From the NCBI RefSeq assembly GCF_003352915.1, contig NZ_CP022314.1:3508020-3572019 (forward strand): 64,000 bases of DNA, written 5' to 3'. This DNA is from Arthrobacter sp. PM3. GTDB lineage: Bacteria > Actinomycetota > Actinomycetes > Actinomycetales > Micrococcaceae. Below are positions 56,062 through 64,000 of the stretch, piece after piece (position 1 is the first letter of the stretch; every line of letters begins with the position of its first letter). A program made the position numbers and the translations under genes. The notes under the pieces are model-generated. The model searched no databases. It was not told where the DNA came from and saw only the letters and a list, made by a program, of their open reading frames with translations.

Positions 56062-58707
56062 GTGACCTCCCCGACCGCCCCCCTGGACCCCGCCCGCCTC
56101 AAGCGAGTCTTCGACCTCGGCGCCATCGGGGCCGGCCTGACTTTTGCCGGGTCCTTGCGGGATCTCGCCGCGGCACTGCAGTCCGGGGGAGGCGCCGCCG
56201 TCGTGCAGGCTCCGCCGGGTACGGGCAAGACGACGCTGGTACCGCCACTGCTGGCCAACATCGCTTCCGGCGGCAGCACCGGCTTGCCACGGATCGTGGT
56301 CACCCAGCCGCGCCGCGTGGCCGCACGCTCGGCCGCCCGGCGGCTCGCCGCCCTGGACGGCACCCGGCTCGGCGACCGGGTCGGCTACACGGTCCGCGGC
56401 GAACGCCAGTCCGGCCCGGATACCATGATCGAGTTCGTCACCCCGGGCATCCTGCTGCGCCGCCTGCTCGCCGATCTGGGCCTTGACGGCACCGACGCCG
56501 TGATCCTCGACGAGGTCCACGAACGCGGCCTGGAAACGGACCTCCTGGTCGGGATGCTCGCCGAAGTCCGCCAGCTGCGCGGCGACCTCGCGCTCGTCGC
56601 GATGTCGGCAACCCTCGACGCACCCCGCTTCGCCGCCCTGATCGGTGCACCGGCAACAGGTGATGACGACGGCGGCCCGGCGCCGGTGGTGGACTGCCCC
56701 TCCGCGCTGTTTCCCCTGGATGTGGAGTGGGCCCCGGCCCAGGCGGCACGGCTCGACGAGCGGGGTGTCACCCGGGCATTCCTGGACCACGTGGCCGACA
56801 CCGCGGCGGCGGGGCACAGTGCCGCGCTGGCTGCCGGGCACGACATCGACGCCCTGGTGTTCGTTCCCGGCGCCCGGGAGGTCTCCCACGTGGCCGCCCG
56901 GCTTCGCAGCCGGAGCCGCGCCGGGATTCTCGAACTCCACGGCCAGGCGGCCCCGGCCGAGCAGGACCGCGCCGTCTCCGGACGCCGTCCCGGCGAGGCC
57001 GCCCGGATCATCGTCTCCACGGCGCTCGCCGAATCCTCCCTCACCGTCCCCGGCGTCCGCCTGGTCATCGACTCCGGGCTCGCGCGCGAGCCGCGGCGCG
57101 ATTCCGGCCGCGGGATGTCCGGCCTTGTCACGGTGTCCTGCTCCCGGGCGTCCGCGGACCAGCGCGCCGGCCGTGCCGCACGCCAGGGCCGGGGCACCGT
57201 GATCCGCTGCTACGACCAGAAGGCCTACGGCGCCGCGCCGGCACACCCGACGCCGGAAATTGCGGCCGCGGACCTGACCGGCGCCGCCCTGGTCCTTGCC
57301 TGCTGGGGCGCCCCCGGCGGCCGCGGCCTGGCCCTGCCGGACGCGCCGCCCGCAGCCGCGATGGACGACGCCGTTGAAGTGCTCCGGGAGCTGGGCGCCG
57401 TGACACCGGCCGGCCAGGCCACCGCCTTGGGCAAGGTCCTGGCCCGGATCCCCACGGACCCCCGGCTGGGCCGCGCACTCCTGGACGGTGCGGCGATCGT
57501 GGGCCAGCGCAGTGCGGCCGAGGCCGTGGCCGCCGTCTCGGGGGACCAGCGCGCCCCGGGCGCCGACCTCACGCGACTGGTGGCCGCGCTGCGCACCGGC
57601 ACGGATCCCGGGTCCCGGCGCTGGGCCGAGGACGTCCGCCGGATGGAAGGAATCGCACGGCAGGAGGCATCGGGCCCCGGGGCCGCCGCACCGTACGGCC
57701 CCACGGGCTCCGGCGAGGCGGTCGGCGTCGTCGTGGCCCTGGCCTTTCCGGACCGGGTGGCGCGCCGCGTCCCGGGCGACGGACCGGAACGGTACCAGCT
57801 GACATCCGGGACGCGGGCCGGGCTGCCGGCCGGCAGCCCCCTGTCCGGGCATGAATGGCTGGCGGTGGCAGAGGTTACGCGTGCGGACGGCCGCGACGCC
57901 GCGGGGACAGGCGCCGTTATCCGGGCGGCGGCGCCTCTGACACCGGAGAACGCTGAGAATGCCGCCCGCCATCTGCTCGTCGAGACGCTGGAGGCGCGGT
58001 TCAGCCAGGGCCGCGTCTCGGCCCGGCGGGAACGGCGCCTCGGCTCGATCCTGCTCTCGTCCACCCCGGTGCGGCCCTCAGCGGAGGAAGGCCGGGCGGC
58101 CGTTGCCCGCGGTTTGGCCAACGAGGGGCTGGCAGCCATCGGCTGGTCCGGCGCGGCAGAGGCCTTGCGCCGCCGGCTGGCCCTCCTGCACCGGGAACTG
58201 GGCGAGCCGTGGCCGGACGTGGCCGAACCGGCTCTGCTGAGGAGGCTGGACGAGTGGCTGGCACCGGAACTCACAGCGCTGGCAGGCGGGGCACCGACCG
58301 GCGGGATCGACCTCGCCGGACCGCTGAGCCGGCTGCTGCCCTGGCCCGAGGCATCACGGCTGGGTGATCTGGCCCCGGAAACCCTGGCGGTCCCCAGCGG
58401 CTCCCGGATCCGGATCGACTACCCCGCGGCGGACGACGCCACCGGACGACCGGTAGTCGCCGTCAAGCTGCAGGAATGTTTCGGCTGGGCCGAAACGCCG
58501 CGACTGGCCGGCGGGCGTGTGCCCGTCCTGTTCCACCTGCTCTCACCGGCCCGGCGGCCGCTGGCCGTGACTGATGACCTCGCCTCGTTCTGGTCCGGAC
58601 CCTACGCCCAGGTCAGAGCGGAAATGCGTGGCCGTTACCCCAAGCATCCGTGGCCTGAAGACCCCTGGACCGCACCCGCGACGGCCCGAACCAAGCCGCG
58701 GGCCTGA
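56062..58707 (+). CDS. hrpB: ATP-dependent RNA helicase HrpB
   Basis: This 881-residue DEAH-box helicase has Walker A APPGTGKTT (50-58), QPRRVAARSAARRLA (motif Ia), DEVHERG (motif II, about 158), SATLD (motif III), the C-terminal RecA domain with STALAESSLTVPGV and QRAGRAARQ (motif VI), a winged-helix/HA2 region and the HrpB-specific C-terminal domain (about 650-870; VKLQECFGWAETP, PVLFHLLSPARRPLAVT). The role of HrpB in bacteria is poorly defined. The GTG was chosen because AATGGAGAC precedes it; the frame is open 87 bases further upstream. It is monocistronic. Confidence 0.93.
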   Translation: MTSPTAPLDPARLKRVFDLGAIGAGLTFAGSLRDLAAALQSGGGAAVVQAPPGTGKTTLVPPLLANIASGGSTGLPRIVVTQPRRVAARSAARRLAALDGTRLGDRVGYTVRGERQSGPDTMIEFVTPGILLRRLLADLGLDGTDAVILDEVHERGLETDLLVGMLAEVRQLRGDLALVAMSATLDAPRFAALIGAPATGDDDGGPAPVVDCPSALFPLDVEWAPAQAARLDERGVTRAFLDHVADTAAAGHSAALAAGHDIDALVFVPGAREVSHVAARLRSRSRAGILELHGQAAPAEQDRAVSGRRPGEAARIIVSTALAESSLTVPGVRLVIDSGLAREPRRDSGRGMSGLVTVSCSRASADQRAGRAARQGRGTVIRCYDQKAYGAAPAHPTPEIAAADLTGAALVLACWGAPGGRGLALPDAPPAAAMDDAVEVLRELGAVTPAGQATALGKVLARIPTDPRLGRALLDGAAIVGQRSAAEAVAAVSGDQRAPGADLTRLVAALRTGTDPGSRRWAEDVRRMEGIARQEASGPGAAAPYGPTGSGEAVGVVVALAFPDRVARRVPGDGPERYQLTSGTRAGLPAGSPLSGHEWLAVAEVTRADGRDAAGTGAVIRAAAPLTPENAENAARHLLVETLEARFSQGRVSARRERRLGSILLSSTPVRPSAEEGRAAVARGLANEGLAAIGWSGAAEALRRRLALLHRELGEPWPDVAEPALLRRLDEWLAPELTALAGGAPTGGIDLAGPLSRLLPWPEASRLGDLAPETLAVPSGSRIRIDYPAADDATGRPVVAVKLQECFGWAETPRLAGGRVPVLFHLLSPARRPLAVTDDLASFWSGPYAQVRAEMRGRYPKHPWPEDPWTAPATARTKPRA

Positions 58708-59020
58708 CGCCCGGCCGCTCCCACGAACCCGCGCGCGCTCCTCCTGTTTCCCCAACGGTCACAGATCAGGCATCCAGTCTTCACCCGCGCGAAACACCCC
58801 ATCCGGCACACTGGAACCAGCACCGGACGCGGAGAACCGCATCCTGCTCCCTCGCCCGCCGGACTGGATCCGGCCGGCCGCGGCCCGCGGAAGGGGCCGC
58901 CACCCTCGCCGCACACCCGGACCACATCGCTCCGGACTGCGCCGCAGCCATCCTGCCGGCAGCCTGCAACCGCGGCGCCCGGCAACCCTTGATTCCCGTA
59001 CCCCTTGGAAGGACCATGCC
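58708..59020. other. Intergenic stretch without recognised gene
   Basis: About 310 bases between the helicase gene and a 70-residue gene show no ribosome-site-supported frame, no hairpin terminator with a T-run and no repeat. They probably contain the promoter of the small gene. Confidence 0.5.
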
Positions 59021-59233
59021 ATGATCAAGACCAGAGCCGGCCTCGTACTCGAAATCGAGGCAGAGACCGCAGCCCTCCTGGCCGAAGAACTGGACGCCGC
59101 CGTCGCCGTGGCCCGTGCCCGCGCCATGGAAGAGAGCCGGCACGGCATCCTCGTCACGCGCCACAGCCCGACACTGTTCACCGTGGCGGTCAGCGCCGAA
59201 GTGCCGTACGGACTGACCCTCGAGCGCGGCTGA
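59021..59233 (+). CDS. Small hypothetical protein
   Basis: This 70-residue protein (MIKTRAGLVLEIEAETAALL) is mostly one long helix (EAETAALLAEELDAAVAVARARAMEESR) followed by a beta hairpin (HGILVTRHSPTLFTVAVSAEVPYG). The frame is open upstream for 450 bases, but this ATG has GGAAGGACC upstream and gives a compact protein. No family is recognised. It precedes the glycosyltransferase gene after 129 bp. Confidence 0.55.
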   Translation: MIKTRAGLVLEIEAETAALLAEELDAAVAVARARAMEESRHGILVTRHSPTLFTVAVSAEVPYGLTLERG

Positions 59234-59362
59234 CAGACACCTTGCCGGCCGCCCGGCCCTCGCGCCCCGGGAACAACAGGCGCATGATGAAGGAGGACGA
59301 CGCCGGCGGACCTCCCGGCACGCGGGACGCCGCCTAACCGCTGCCCCGCCAAGGTATGAAGA

Positions 59363-60595
59363 GTGATGGCCATGCACTTCGCGTTCGTCTCCATTCCCGC
59401 GCACGGCCACGTGAACCCGACGCTGCCGCTTGTGGCCGAACTGGTCCGCCGCGGGCACCGCGTCACCTTCTTCACCGCCGCCGACTTCGAACCACAGATC
59501 CGCAACGCCGGTGCGGACTTCCAGGCTTCCGGCGTTAACTGGCTCGCATCGCTGCCTGCCCTGGGCCCCGGCCAGCGGACCCAGGCGCACCTGATGCTGC
59601 CGCTCATGAACGAGGTGTTCGAAAACCTTCGCTCGAGCTTTCCCGCCCTCGTGGACCGGCTCCGGCAGGACCCGCCCGACGCCGTCTGCTTCGACGCGAT
59701 GACCCTCAGCGGCGGCATGGCGGCGGAGAAGATCGGTGCCCCGGCCATCGCACTGATGCCCACCTACGCCACCAATGAACACTTTTCGCTGCGGAAACTG
59801 ATGCCGGCCCCGCCGCCGGAAGGGGCCGATGACATGGCGAAAGTCGCGATGGCCATGGGCCGGCTGGTGGCCGAGTTCGCAGCCGAGCAAGGGGTGCGCA
59901 CACCGCGGATGTTCGACGGGCCGCCTGCGCCGTTCAACATCGTCTTCCTGCCCCGCGAATTCCAGCCCATGGGGGAGACCTTCGATGACCGCTTCCGGTT
60001 CGTGGGCCCCAGCGTCAGTGGCCGGGACGACGGCGGCGGTTGGGCCCGGGAGGGAACAGGCCCGCTGCTTTTCATCTCGCTCGGGACCACCCCACTGAAT
60101 AACCGGCCCGACTTCTTCCGGATGTGCCTTGAGGCGTTCGGCGGGAGCGAATGGGAGGTTGCCATGGCCGTCGGGGAGCAGGCCGGGCCGGCCGGATTCG
60201 GCGCCGTGGCGCCCAACGTCCGGATCCGGCCTTTCTTCCCGCAACTGCAGGTGCTCCGCGAAGCCGATGTGTTCATCACCCACGCCGGCATGAACTCCAC
60301 CATGGAAGCGCTCTACTTCGCGGTCCCGATGCTGGCCGTGCCGCAGCAGCCTGAACAGGCAGCCACCGCCCGCCGGCTGGAGGAGCTGGGACTCGGCCGG
60401 CAGGTGGCGGCCGAAGATGTGACGCCGGAGGTGCTCCGGGCCGGAGCCGATGGGCTCCGTGCCGACGCTGAGGTCCGGCGGAAAGTGGCCGCCATGAGCG
60501 AGATCGTCCGCAGCGCCGGCGGAGCCGCGGCCGCCGCCGACGCCATCGAAGCGCACGTGCGGCACGGGGCCGGCAGGTTCGGGGCCGTCGGCTAG
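59363..60595 (+). CDS. Glycosyltransferase, macrolide (MGT/UGT) family
   Basis: This protein of about 410 residues has the GT-B fold of GT1 enzymes: IPAHGHVNPTLPLVAELVRRGH at the N-terminus, ISLGTTPLN at the start of the nucleotide-sugar domain (about 232) and the donor motif near 290-345 (FFPQLQVLREADVFITHAGMNSTMEALYFAVPMLAVPQQPEQ). HAGMNS replaces the more common HGGxNS. It transfers a sugar from a nucleotide donor to a small acceptor, often inactivating a macrolide or phenolic. The start could be GTG 59363 or ATG 59366/59372. Its stop shares the CTAG palindrome with the convergent hydrolase. Confidence 0.9.
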   Translation: MMAMHFAFVSIPAHGHVNPTLPLVAELVRRGHRVTFFTAADFEPQIRNAGADFQASGVNWLASLPALGPGQRTQAHLMLPLMNEVFENLRSSFPALVDRLRQDPPDAVCFDAMTLSGGMAAEKIGAPAIALMPTYATNEHFSLRKLMPAPPPEGADDMAKVAMAMGRLVAEFAAEQGVRTPRMFDGPPAPFNIVFLPREFQPMGETFDDRFRFVGPSVSGRDDGGGWAREGTGPLLFISLGTTPLNNRPDFFRMCLEAFGGSEWEVAMAVGEQAGPAGFGAVAPNVRIRPFFPQLQVLREADVFITHAGMNSTMEALYFAVPMLAVPQQPEQAATARRLEELGLGRQVAAEDVTPEVLRAGADGLRADAEVRRKVAAMSEIVRSAGGAAAAADAIEAHVRHGAGRFGAVG

Positions 60596-61281
60596 GGCAG
60601 CGGATTCCCGGCGGTCCCGCCGCGGGTCTTGAGGAACTCCGCCACCGCGGGCGCCAGGGACGCCCCGGTCTCGTCCGCGCCGCGCTTCACGCCGGCCACG
60701 GCAAAGGAGTGGTCGCCGTCCTCACACCACTGCACGGTGGCCGACGGCCCGATCCTGGCGGCCACAGCCTCCAGCAGTTCCGGGGTGGCGAACGTATCGC
60801 GCGTACCCTGCAGGAACAGCATCGGCAGGGTGAGCCCGTACAGGTGCTCATCACGGAGCTTCTCCGGTTTCCCGGGCGGGTGCAGCGGATAGCCCAGGTA
60901 CACCAGTCCGGCGGCGGGCATGCCCTCGGCCACCGCCATGGAGGCCATGCGCCCGCCGAAGGACTTCCCGGCGGCCCACAACGGCTGCCCGCCGGACCGC
61001 GACGCGGCGGCGTCCATGGCTGCCCGCCAGGCAGCGATCGCCGCCGGCGGCCGGTCCGGAAACTTCTTTCCGGCCTCGCGGTACGGAAAATTGAACCGCA
61101 GCGTGGCGACGCCGAGACCGTTCAGGGCCCTCGTGAATCCCGACAGGAACGGATGGTCCATCCCTGCGCCCGCACCGTGGGCGACCACCAGGGTGGCGAA
61201 GGCGCCGTCAGGGCCGGCGAAAACGCCCGACACGGTGGTGCCGCCGACGTCGATGGTGATTGGGGACTCGGGGGAGCTCAT
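60592..61281 (-). CDS. KANL3/TEX30-like alpha/beta hydrolase
   Basis: This 229-residue protein is a compact alpha/beta hydrolase: VVAHGAGAGMDHPFLSGF near 33-50, AGKSFGGRMAS with the nucleophile serine (about 107), LFLQGTRDTFATPELL (Asp) and EDGDHSF (His). The GKSFGGR elbow and the APHGAGA-like oxyanion strand place it in the KANL3/TEX30 branch (DUF1749/dienelactone-hydrolase-like). Substrate unknown. The divergent LigD-polymerase gene starts 60 bp away, so a bidirectional promoter is possible. Confidence 0.9.
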   Translation of the reverse strand: MSSPESPITIDVGGTTVSGVFAGPDGAFATLVVAHGAGAGMDHPFLSGFTRALNGLGVATLRFNFPYREAGKKFPDRPPAAIAAWRAAMDAAASRSGGQPLWAAGKSFGGRMASMAVAEGMPAAGLVYLGYPLHPPGKPEKLRDEHLYGLTLPMLFLQGTRDTFATPELLEAVAARIGPSATVQWCEDGDHSFAVAGVKRGADETGASLAPAVAEFLKTRGGTAGNPLP

Positions 61282-61340
61282 GCGTCCATCATGCCGGTTC
61301 CGCTCTTCAAATGCCCACGTCAGGAGCGTACGTTGTCCCC

Positions 61341-62363
61341 ATGGCCAGGGAAGAAGCGCATCTGACTGTCAGCGGACCCAGCGGCGACCGGGAGCTCAGG
61401 GTGTCCAGCCCCGGCCGGATACTCTGGCCCGGACCGGGGCTGACCAAGCTGGACCTCGCCCGGTACCTGGTCGACGTCGGCGATGCCTTCATGGCTGCGA
61501 ACGGGGGCCGGCCCGTGACCCTGCAAAGGTTCAAGGACACCGTGGACGGCGAACAGTTCTTCTCCAAGAACCCGCCCAAAGGGGCCCCGGACTACATCAG
61601 GTCGGTCGACGTCGTCTATCCCAGCGGGCGCTCGCATCCCCAGCTGGTCATCGACGAAATCGCTGCCGCGGTGTGGGCGGTGCAGATGAACACGGTGGTG
61701 TTCCACCCCTGGGCCTCCCGGGCCGCCAACCCGGACAACCCGGACGAACTGCGGATCGACCTTGACCCGCAGCCGGGCACCGGGTTCGCCGAGGCCGTGC
61801 CGGTCGCGCACGAACTGCGGCGTGTGCTCGCCGAGGCCGGCCTCGAGGCCTTCATCAAGACCTCGGGAAGCCGTGGCATCCATGTTTTCGCCCCGATCGA
61901 GCCCGCCAGGGAATTCCTTGACGTACGCCACGCCGTCATCGCAGCAGCGCGCGAACTTGAACGGCGCATGCCCGCCCAGGTCACCACGGCCTGGTGGAAG
62001 GAAGAACGCGGTCCCCGGACTTTCGTCGACTTCAACCAGGCCAACCGCGACCGCACTATGGCGGGGGCCTACAGCCCGCGCGCCCTGGCGAACGCAACGG
62101 TGTCGTGTCCGATCCGCTGGGAGGAACTCGACGGCGCCGATCCGGATTCCTTCACGATCCTGACTGTGCCGGACCGGCTCAAAGCGGCCGGGGACCCGTG
62201 GGCCGGCATGCATTCCAGCGCGGGCACCATCGACCTTCTCCTTCAGTGGTGGGAGCGGGACCTCGCGGCCGGGCTGGGGGAACTGCCGTTCCCGCCGGAC
62301 TTCCCGAAGATGCCGGGGGAGCCGCCGCGGGTGCAGCCCAGCCGGGCGCGCAGTAAGGGCTGA
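61341..62363 (+). CDS. Stand-alone LigD-type polymerase (primase-like) domain
   Basis: This 340-residue protein is the polymerase domain of bacterial NHEJ ligase D, without ligase or nuclease parts. The catalytic aspartates are in RIDLDPQPGTG (D140, D142), with KTSGSRGIHVFAP (about 202-214) and FVDFNQANRDRTMAGAYSPRA (about 244-264) supplying the other metal and nucleotide contacts. It fills gaps and adds ribonucleotides during end joining. No ku gene adjoins it. The ATG at 61341 gives the conserved N-terminus (the LSSPGRILWPGPGLTK region follows at about 22-36). Confidence 0.92.
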   Translation: MAREEAHLTVSGPSGDRELRVSSPGRILWPGPGLTKLDLARYLVDVGDAFMAANGGRPVTLQRFKDTVDGEQFFSKNPPKGAPDYIRSVDVVYPSGRSHPQLVIDEIAAAVWAVQMNTVVFHPWASRAANPDNPDELRIDLDPQPGTGFAEAVPVAHELRRVLAEAGLEAFIKTSGSRGIHVFAPIEPAREFLDVRHAVIAAARELERRMPAQVTTAWWKEERGPRTFVDFNQANRDRTMAGAYSPRALANATVSCPIRWEELDGADPDSFTILTVPDRLKAAGDPWAGMHSSAGTIDLLLQWWERDLAAGLGELPFPPDFPKMPGEPPRVQPSRARSKG

Positions 62364-62380
62364 CCGCGGCCCTTGGACTC

Positions 62381-62746
62381 CTACCAGGTCAGGTCCTGGG
62401 CCTTGATCTCGTAGTGGCCGTCGCGTTCGGTAAACGTGGCCCGGTATCCGCGCTTGACGCCGTTGACCACCATTTGGCAGTCCGTGTGCGTGTTCACCTT
62501 GATGTCCGGGAAGTTCTTGCACTCGACCTCGGAGATGGTGACCCCGGGATCCTTGGGCTTGGCGCGGGCCTTGATCCGCTCCGCCAGGATCCTGCCGCTG
62601 GTCTGCGGGTCGAAGACCAGTATCGACGGCAGCGGCGTGGCGGTCACGGTGGTGGTGGCACCGGGGGTGGCGGCGGGGGCTGCGCAGCCTGCCATCAGGA
62701 GGGCCGCTGCCACGGATGCCGCACATGCTGACCAGAGGTTCTTCAT
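62381..62746 (-). CDS. DUF4333-like lipoprotein
   Basis: This 121-residue protein has a signal peptide with lipobox LLMAGC (cysteine about residue 21), a Thr/Pro linker and a small domain (about 45-121) with two cysteines in VECKNFPDIKVNTHTDCQMVV and a closing GYRATFTERDGHYEIKAQ. This spacing is like DUF4333 lipoproteins of actinobacteria, whose role is unknown. An ATG at 62758 is an alternative start. It is convergent with the LigD-polymerase gene and 17 bp from it. Confidence 0.72.
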   Translation of the reverse strand: MKNLWSACAASVAAALLMAGCAAPAATPGATTTVTATPLPSILVFDPQTSGRILAERIKARAKPKDPGVTISEVECKNFPDIKVNTHTDCQMVVNGVKRGYRATFTERDGHYEIKAQDLTW

Positions 62747-62893
62747 CGCCGACCACATCCATTCGACGCCCGTCCAGAGACCGCCGGGGACCCGGGCTGC
62801 CCAAAACCCAACGATGTCCTGCCCGGCTTGGGGAATTCTTGGGTCGGCAGCCGGTGACCGTGCGGGGGACGAGCGGTGGCCCGGTTTGTCTGT

Positions 62894-62909
62894 ATACCCC
62901 GGGGGGTAT
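62894..62909. promoter_or_regulatory. CsoR/CstR-type operator
   Basis: ATACCCCGGGGGGTAT consists of perfect ATACCCC/GGGGTAT arms around GG. This is the hallmark of sites bound by CsoR-family repressors (copper-sensing CsoR or persulfide-sensing CstR). It stands 76 bases before the GTG of the TauE/SafE gene. Because TauE exporters and CstR are linked in sulfide detoxification, CstR is the more likely regulator. No such regulator gene is in the window. Confidence 0.75.
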
Positions 62910-62969
62910 TACTCTTGAGGGGTGACAAAGAGGTGAGCGATCCTGGCCGTCCCCGCCCTCGTATACGGG

Positions 62970-63632
62970 GTGGGTATTCCGCTGGCCGCGGCCATCCCCA
63001 GCTCGCTCGTGGTGGTCGGGGCGTCCTCCGCCGTCGCGGTACTGCCCCGGCTGCGGGGCGGCGTGAACTGGCGGCTCGCGCTGATCATCGGTGCGGCCGG
63101 GACGGCCACCGCCTATCTCGGCGCCATGGTCAACCGGCTGCTGGACCCACGGGTCCTGCTCCTGGCGTTTGCCGCCATCATGGTTCTCGCCGGCCTCCGG
63201 ATGCTGCGCCCCACGCAGGCCGAGGGCGGTGCCTGTGCGCTGCCCGGCGGCGGAGTCAACTGGCGCAGCTGCCTGCCCAAGGCCGTTGCCACGGGCGCCG
63301 TCGTAGGGTTTCTGACCGGGCTGCTGGGCGTTGGCGGCGGGTTCCTGATCGTTCCCGCGCTGTCTCTGGTCCTGGGGCTGCCCATGGCACTGACGGTGGG
63401 ATCGTCACTGGTGATTATCGTCATCAACTCGATCGCCGGCTTCACCGCCCACCTCGGCGACCTGCATCTGGACTGGGCCGTCACCGGGGCCTTCGCCGGG
63501 GCGGCGATGATCGCATCGCTGGCAGCGGGGCGGCTCGGCACGAACATCCCGGACAAAGCGCTCAAACGCGGCTTCGGCGTCCTGGTCCTCGTCATCGCCG
63601 CCTATGTGGCGGGGCAGGCGGTCATGAGCTGA
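62970..63632 (+). CDS. TauE/SafE sulfite-exporter family protein, N-terminus lost
   Basis: From this GTG the product has 220 residues and about six helices. The second TauE repeat is complete (GAVVGFLTGLLGVGGGFLIVPALSLVLGLP...GSSLVIIVINS). The first lacks its opening helix. The same frame upstream reads AILAVPALVYGVG, which belongs to that repeat, but is closed by TGA at 62934-62936, four codons after a GTG (62922) with a ribosome-like AGGGG. The usual G-rich helix (about 20 residues) is absent. The gene looks damaged by deletion or frameshift; it could still make a shortened protein. Confidence 0.7.
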   Translation: MGIPLAAAIPSSLVVVGASSAVAVLPRLRGGVNWRLALIIGAAGTATAYLGAMVNRLLDPRVLLLAFAAIMVLAGLRMLRPTQAEGGACALPGGGVNWRSCLPKAVATGAVVGFLTGLLGVGGGFLIVPALSLVLGLPMALTVGSSLVIIVINSIAGFTAHLGDLHLDWAVTGAFAGAAMIASLAAGRLGTNIPDKALKRGFGVLVLVIAAYVAGQAVMS

Positions 63633-63665
63633 ACAGGAAACGAATAACCAACAACGACACGAGGA

Positions 63666-63698
63666 CGAAACGCCGGAGGCCGCGCCTCCGGCGTTTCG
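63666..63698. terminator. Strong bidirectional terminator
   Basis: CGAAACGCCGGAGGC (63666-63680) pairs perfectly over 15 bp with its complement at 63684-63698, with a CGC loop. The stem begins and ends with A/T-rich triplets (AAA/TTT), giving a U-tract-like edge on both strands. It separates the TauE gene from the convergent GerW-like gene. Confidence 0.9.
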
Positions 63699-63773
63699 GC
63701 GTTTGGGCATTTGGTGTTGCTGCGGCAGCGGTAGCCCGCAACCCGCAGCCGCCTGCGGTCGGGAGGGCGAGTG

Positions 63774-64000
63774 TCAGCTGTGGGAGCGGCGCAGCAGGCC
63801 GCGGAAGGAAACCCCGACGGCGCACACCAGGGGAGCCAGCACCGCCAGCAGCACCACAGTGTTGGGCCGGAACATCATCCGGCCCGAGGGGCCCTTGGCG
63901 TAGACGCCGAGCGGAAGCACGAAGCCCCCGCCCCCGCCGCCGCTCCCGCCGGGGCCGGGCTCGCCTTCGGGACTGCTGCCTCCGCCGAAACCGAAGGACA
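63774..64000 (-). CDS. GerW-like glycine-rich membrane protein, C-terminal part (5' end outside window)
   Basis: The minus-strand frame is open from the window edge to TGA at 63776-63774, giving the last 75 residues. They read FGFGGGSSPEGEPGPGGSG, then GGGGGFVLPLGVYAKGPSG, a hydrophobic helix (NTVVLLAVLAPLVCAVGVSF) and a basic end RGLLRRSHS. A glycine-rich stretch followed by a V-x-P-x-G-V-x-V-like strand and a C-terminal helix resembles the GerW/YtfJ sporulation-protein family, widespread also in non-sporulating actinobacteria. The identification is tentative because only the end is visible. Confidence 0.6.
   Translation of the reverse strand, partial: SFGFGGGSSPEGEPGPGGSGGGGGGFVLPLGVYAKGPSGRMMFRPNTVVLLAVLAPLVCAVGVSFRGLLRRSHS

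Noticed and set aside
1..64000. Mobile elements, integrases, tRNA-linked islands or prophage
   Set aside because: No transposase, integrase, terminal inverted repeat pair or tRNA gene was seen, and base composition looks even throughout.

Overview
The window is chromosomal DNA from a high-GC Gram-positive bacterium, most probably an Arthrobacter/Pseudarthrobacter-type member of the Micrococcaceae. This rests on roughly 65-70 percent GC, frequent GTG starts, ATGA/GTGA stop-start overlaps, and the gene content: MalT-like LuxR regulators, GAP-family proteins, a stand-alone LigD polymerase domain, HrpB and many aromatic-catabolism genes. No rRNA, tRNA, CRISPR array, insertion sequence or phage gene was seen.

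Layout. 1-4916: the tail of an oxidative operon (ferredoxin reductase, HD-domain protein, aldehyde dehydrogenase), then a D-serine dehydratase/D-threonine aldolase-like PLP enzyme and a GAP-family membrane protein. 4948-10475: small housekeeping and stress genes. These include a PaiB-like protein, an EamA exporter whose start codon overlaps head-to-head with that of a MocR-type regulator, a flavin reductase, a broken small gene and a YnfA protein. 10585-13470: an aromatic oxidation unit. It holds a rare fusion of GTP cyclohydrolase II with a flavin-dependent monooxygenase, followed by a LigB-type extradiol dioxygenase; each gene sits behind a related MarR-like inverted repeat. 13490-25532: a universal stress protein and a long series of membrane proteins (DUF998-like, ArsB/NhaD-like, PRC-barrel with proline-rich repeats, DHA2 exporter, GAP, AI-2E-type, SHOCT, two-pore-helix ion channel). 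25624-28850: a MalT-like LuxR regulator and a universal stress protein that share a 17-bp dyad in their promoters.

29445-33696 is a tightly coupled three-gene cassette: a DUF2235 alpha/beta hydrolase (Tle1-like phospholipase fold), an HEXXH metallopeptidase and an MBL-fold hydrolase. I do not recognise the combination, and it is the best candidate here for an undescribed system.

33732-51254 is a flavonoid-rhamnoside catabolic island. An IclR regulator is divergent from a Dpp-type ABC importer that contains a fused permease-ATPase. Then come a cytoplasmic GH78 alpha-L-rhamnosidase, three esterase-like alpha/beta hydrolases, a fumarylacetoacetate-hydrolase family enzyme, an FAD aromatic hydroxylase, a DUF3500 protein and a convergent quercetin 2,3-dioxygenase. 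A 15-bp operator-like sequence (TTCCAAYSRWTGAAA) occurs exactly at the three places where promoters are expected. A coherent reading is: import the glycoside, remove rhamnose, open quercetin with release of CO, hydrolyse the depside, then hydroxylate and cleave the phloroglucinol-type ring.

51976-64000: small hypotheticals; an ECF sigma/anti-sigma pair with a divergent lipoprotein pair whose putative promoter matches that of the sigma gene; helicase HrpB; a macrolide-type glycosyltransferase; a KANL3/TEX30-like hydrolase; the LigD polymerase domain; a lipoprotein; a TauE/SafE gene that has lost its N-terminus behind a CsoR/CstR-type operator; and the 3' end of a GerW-like glycine-rich membrane protein running off the window.
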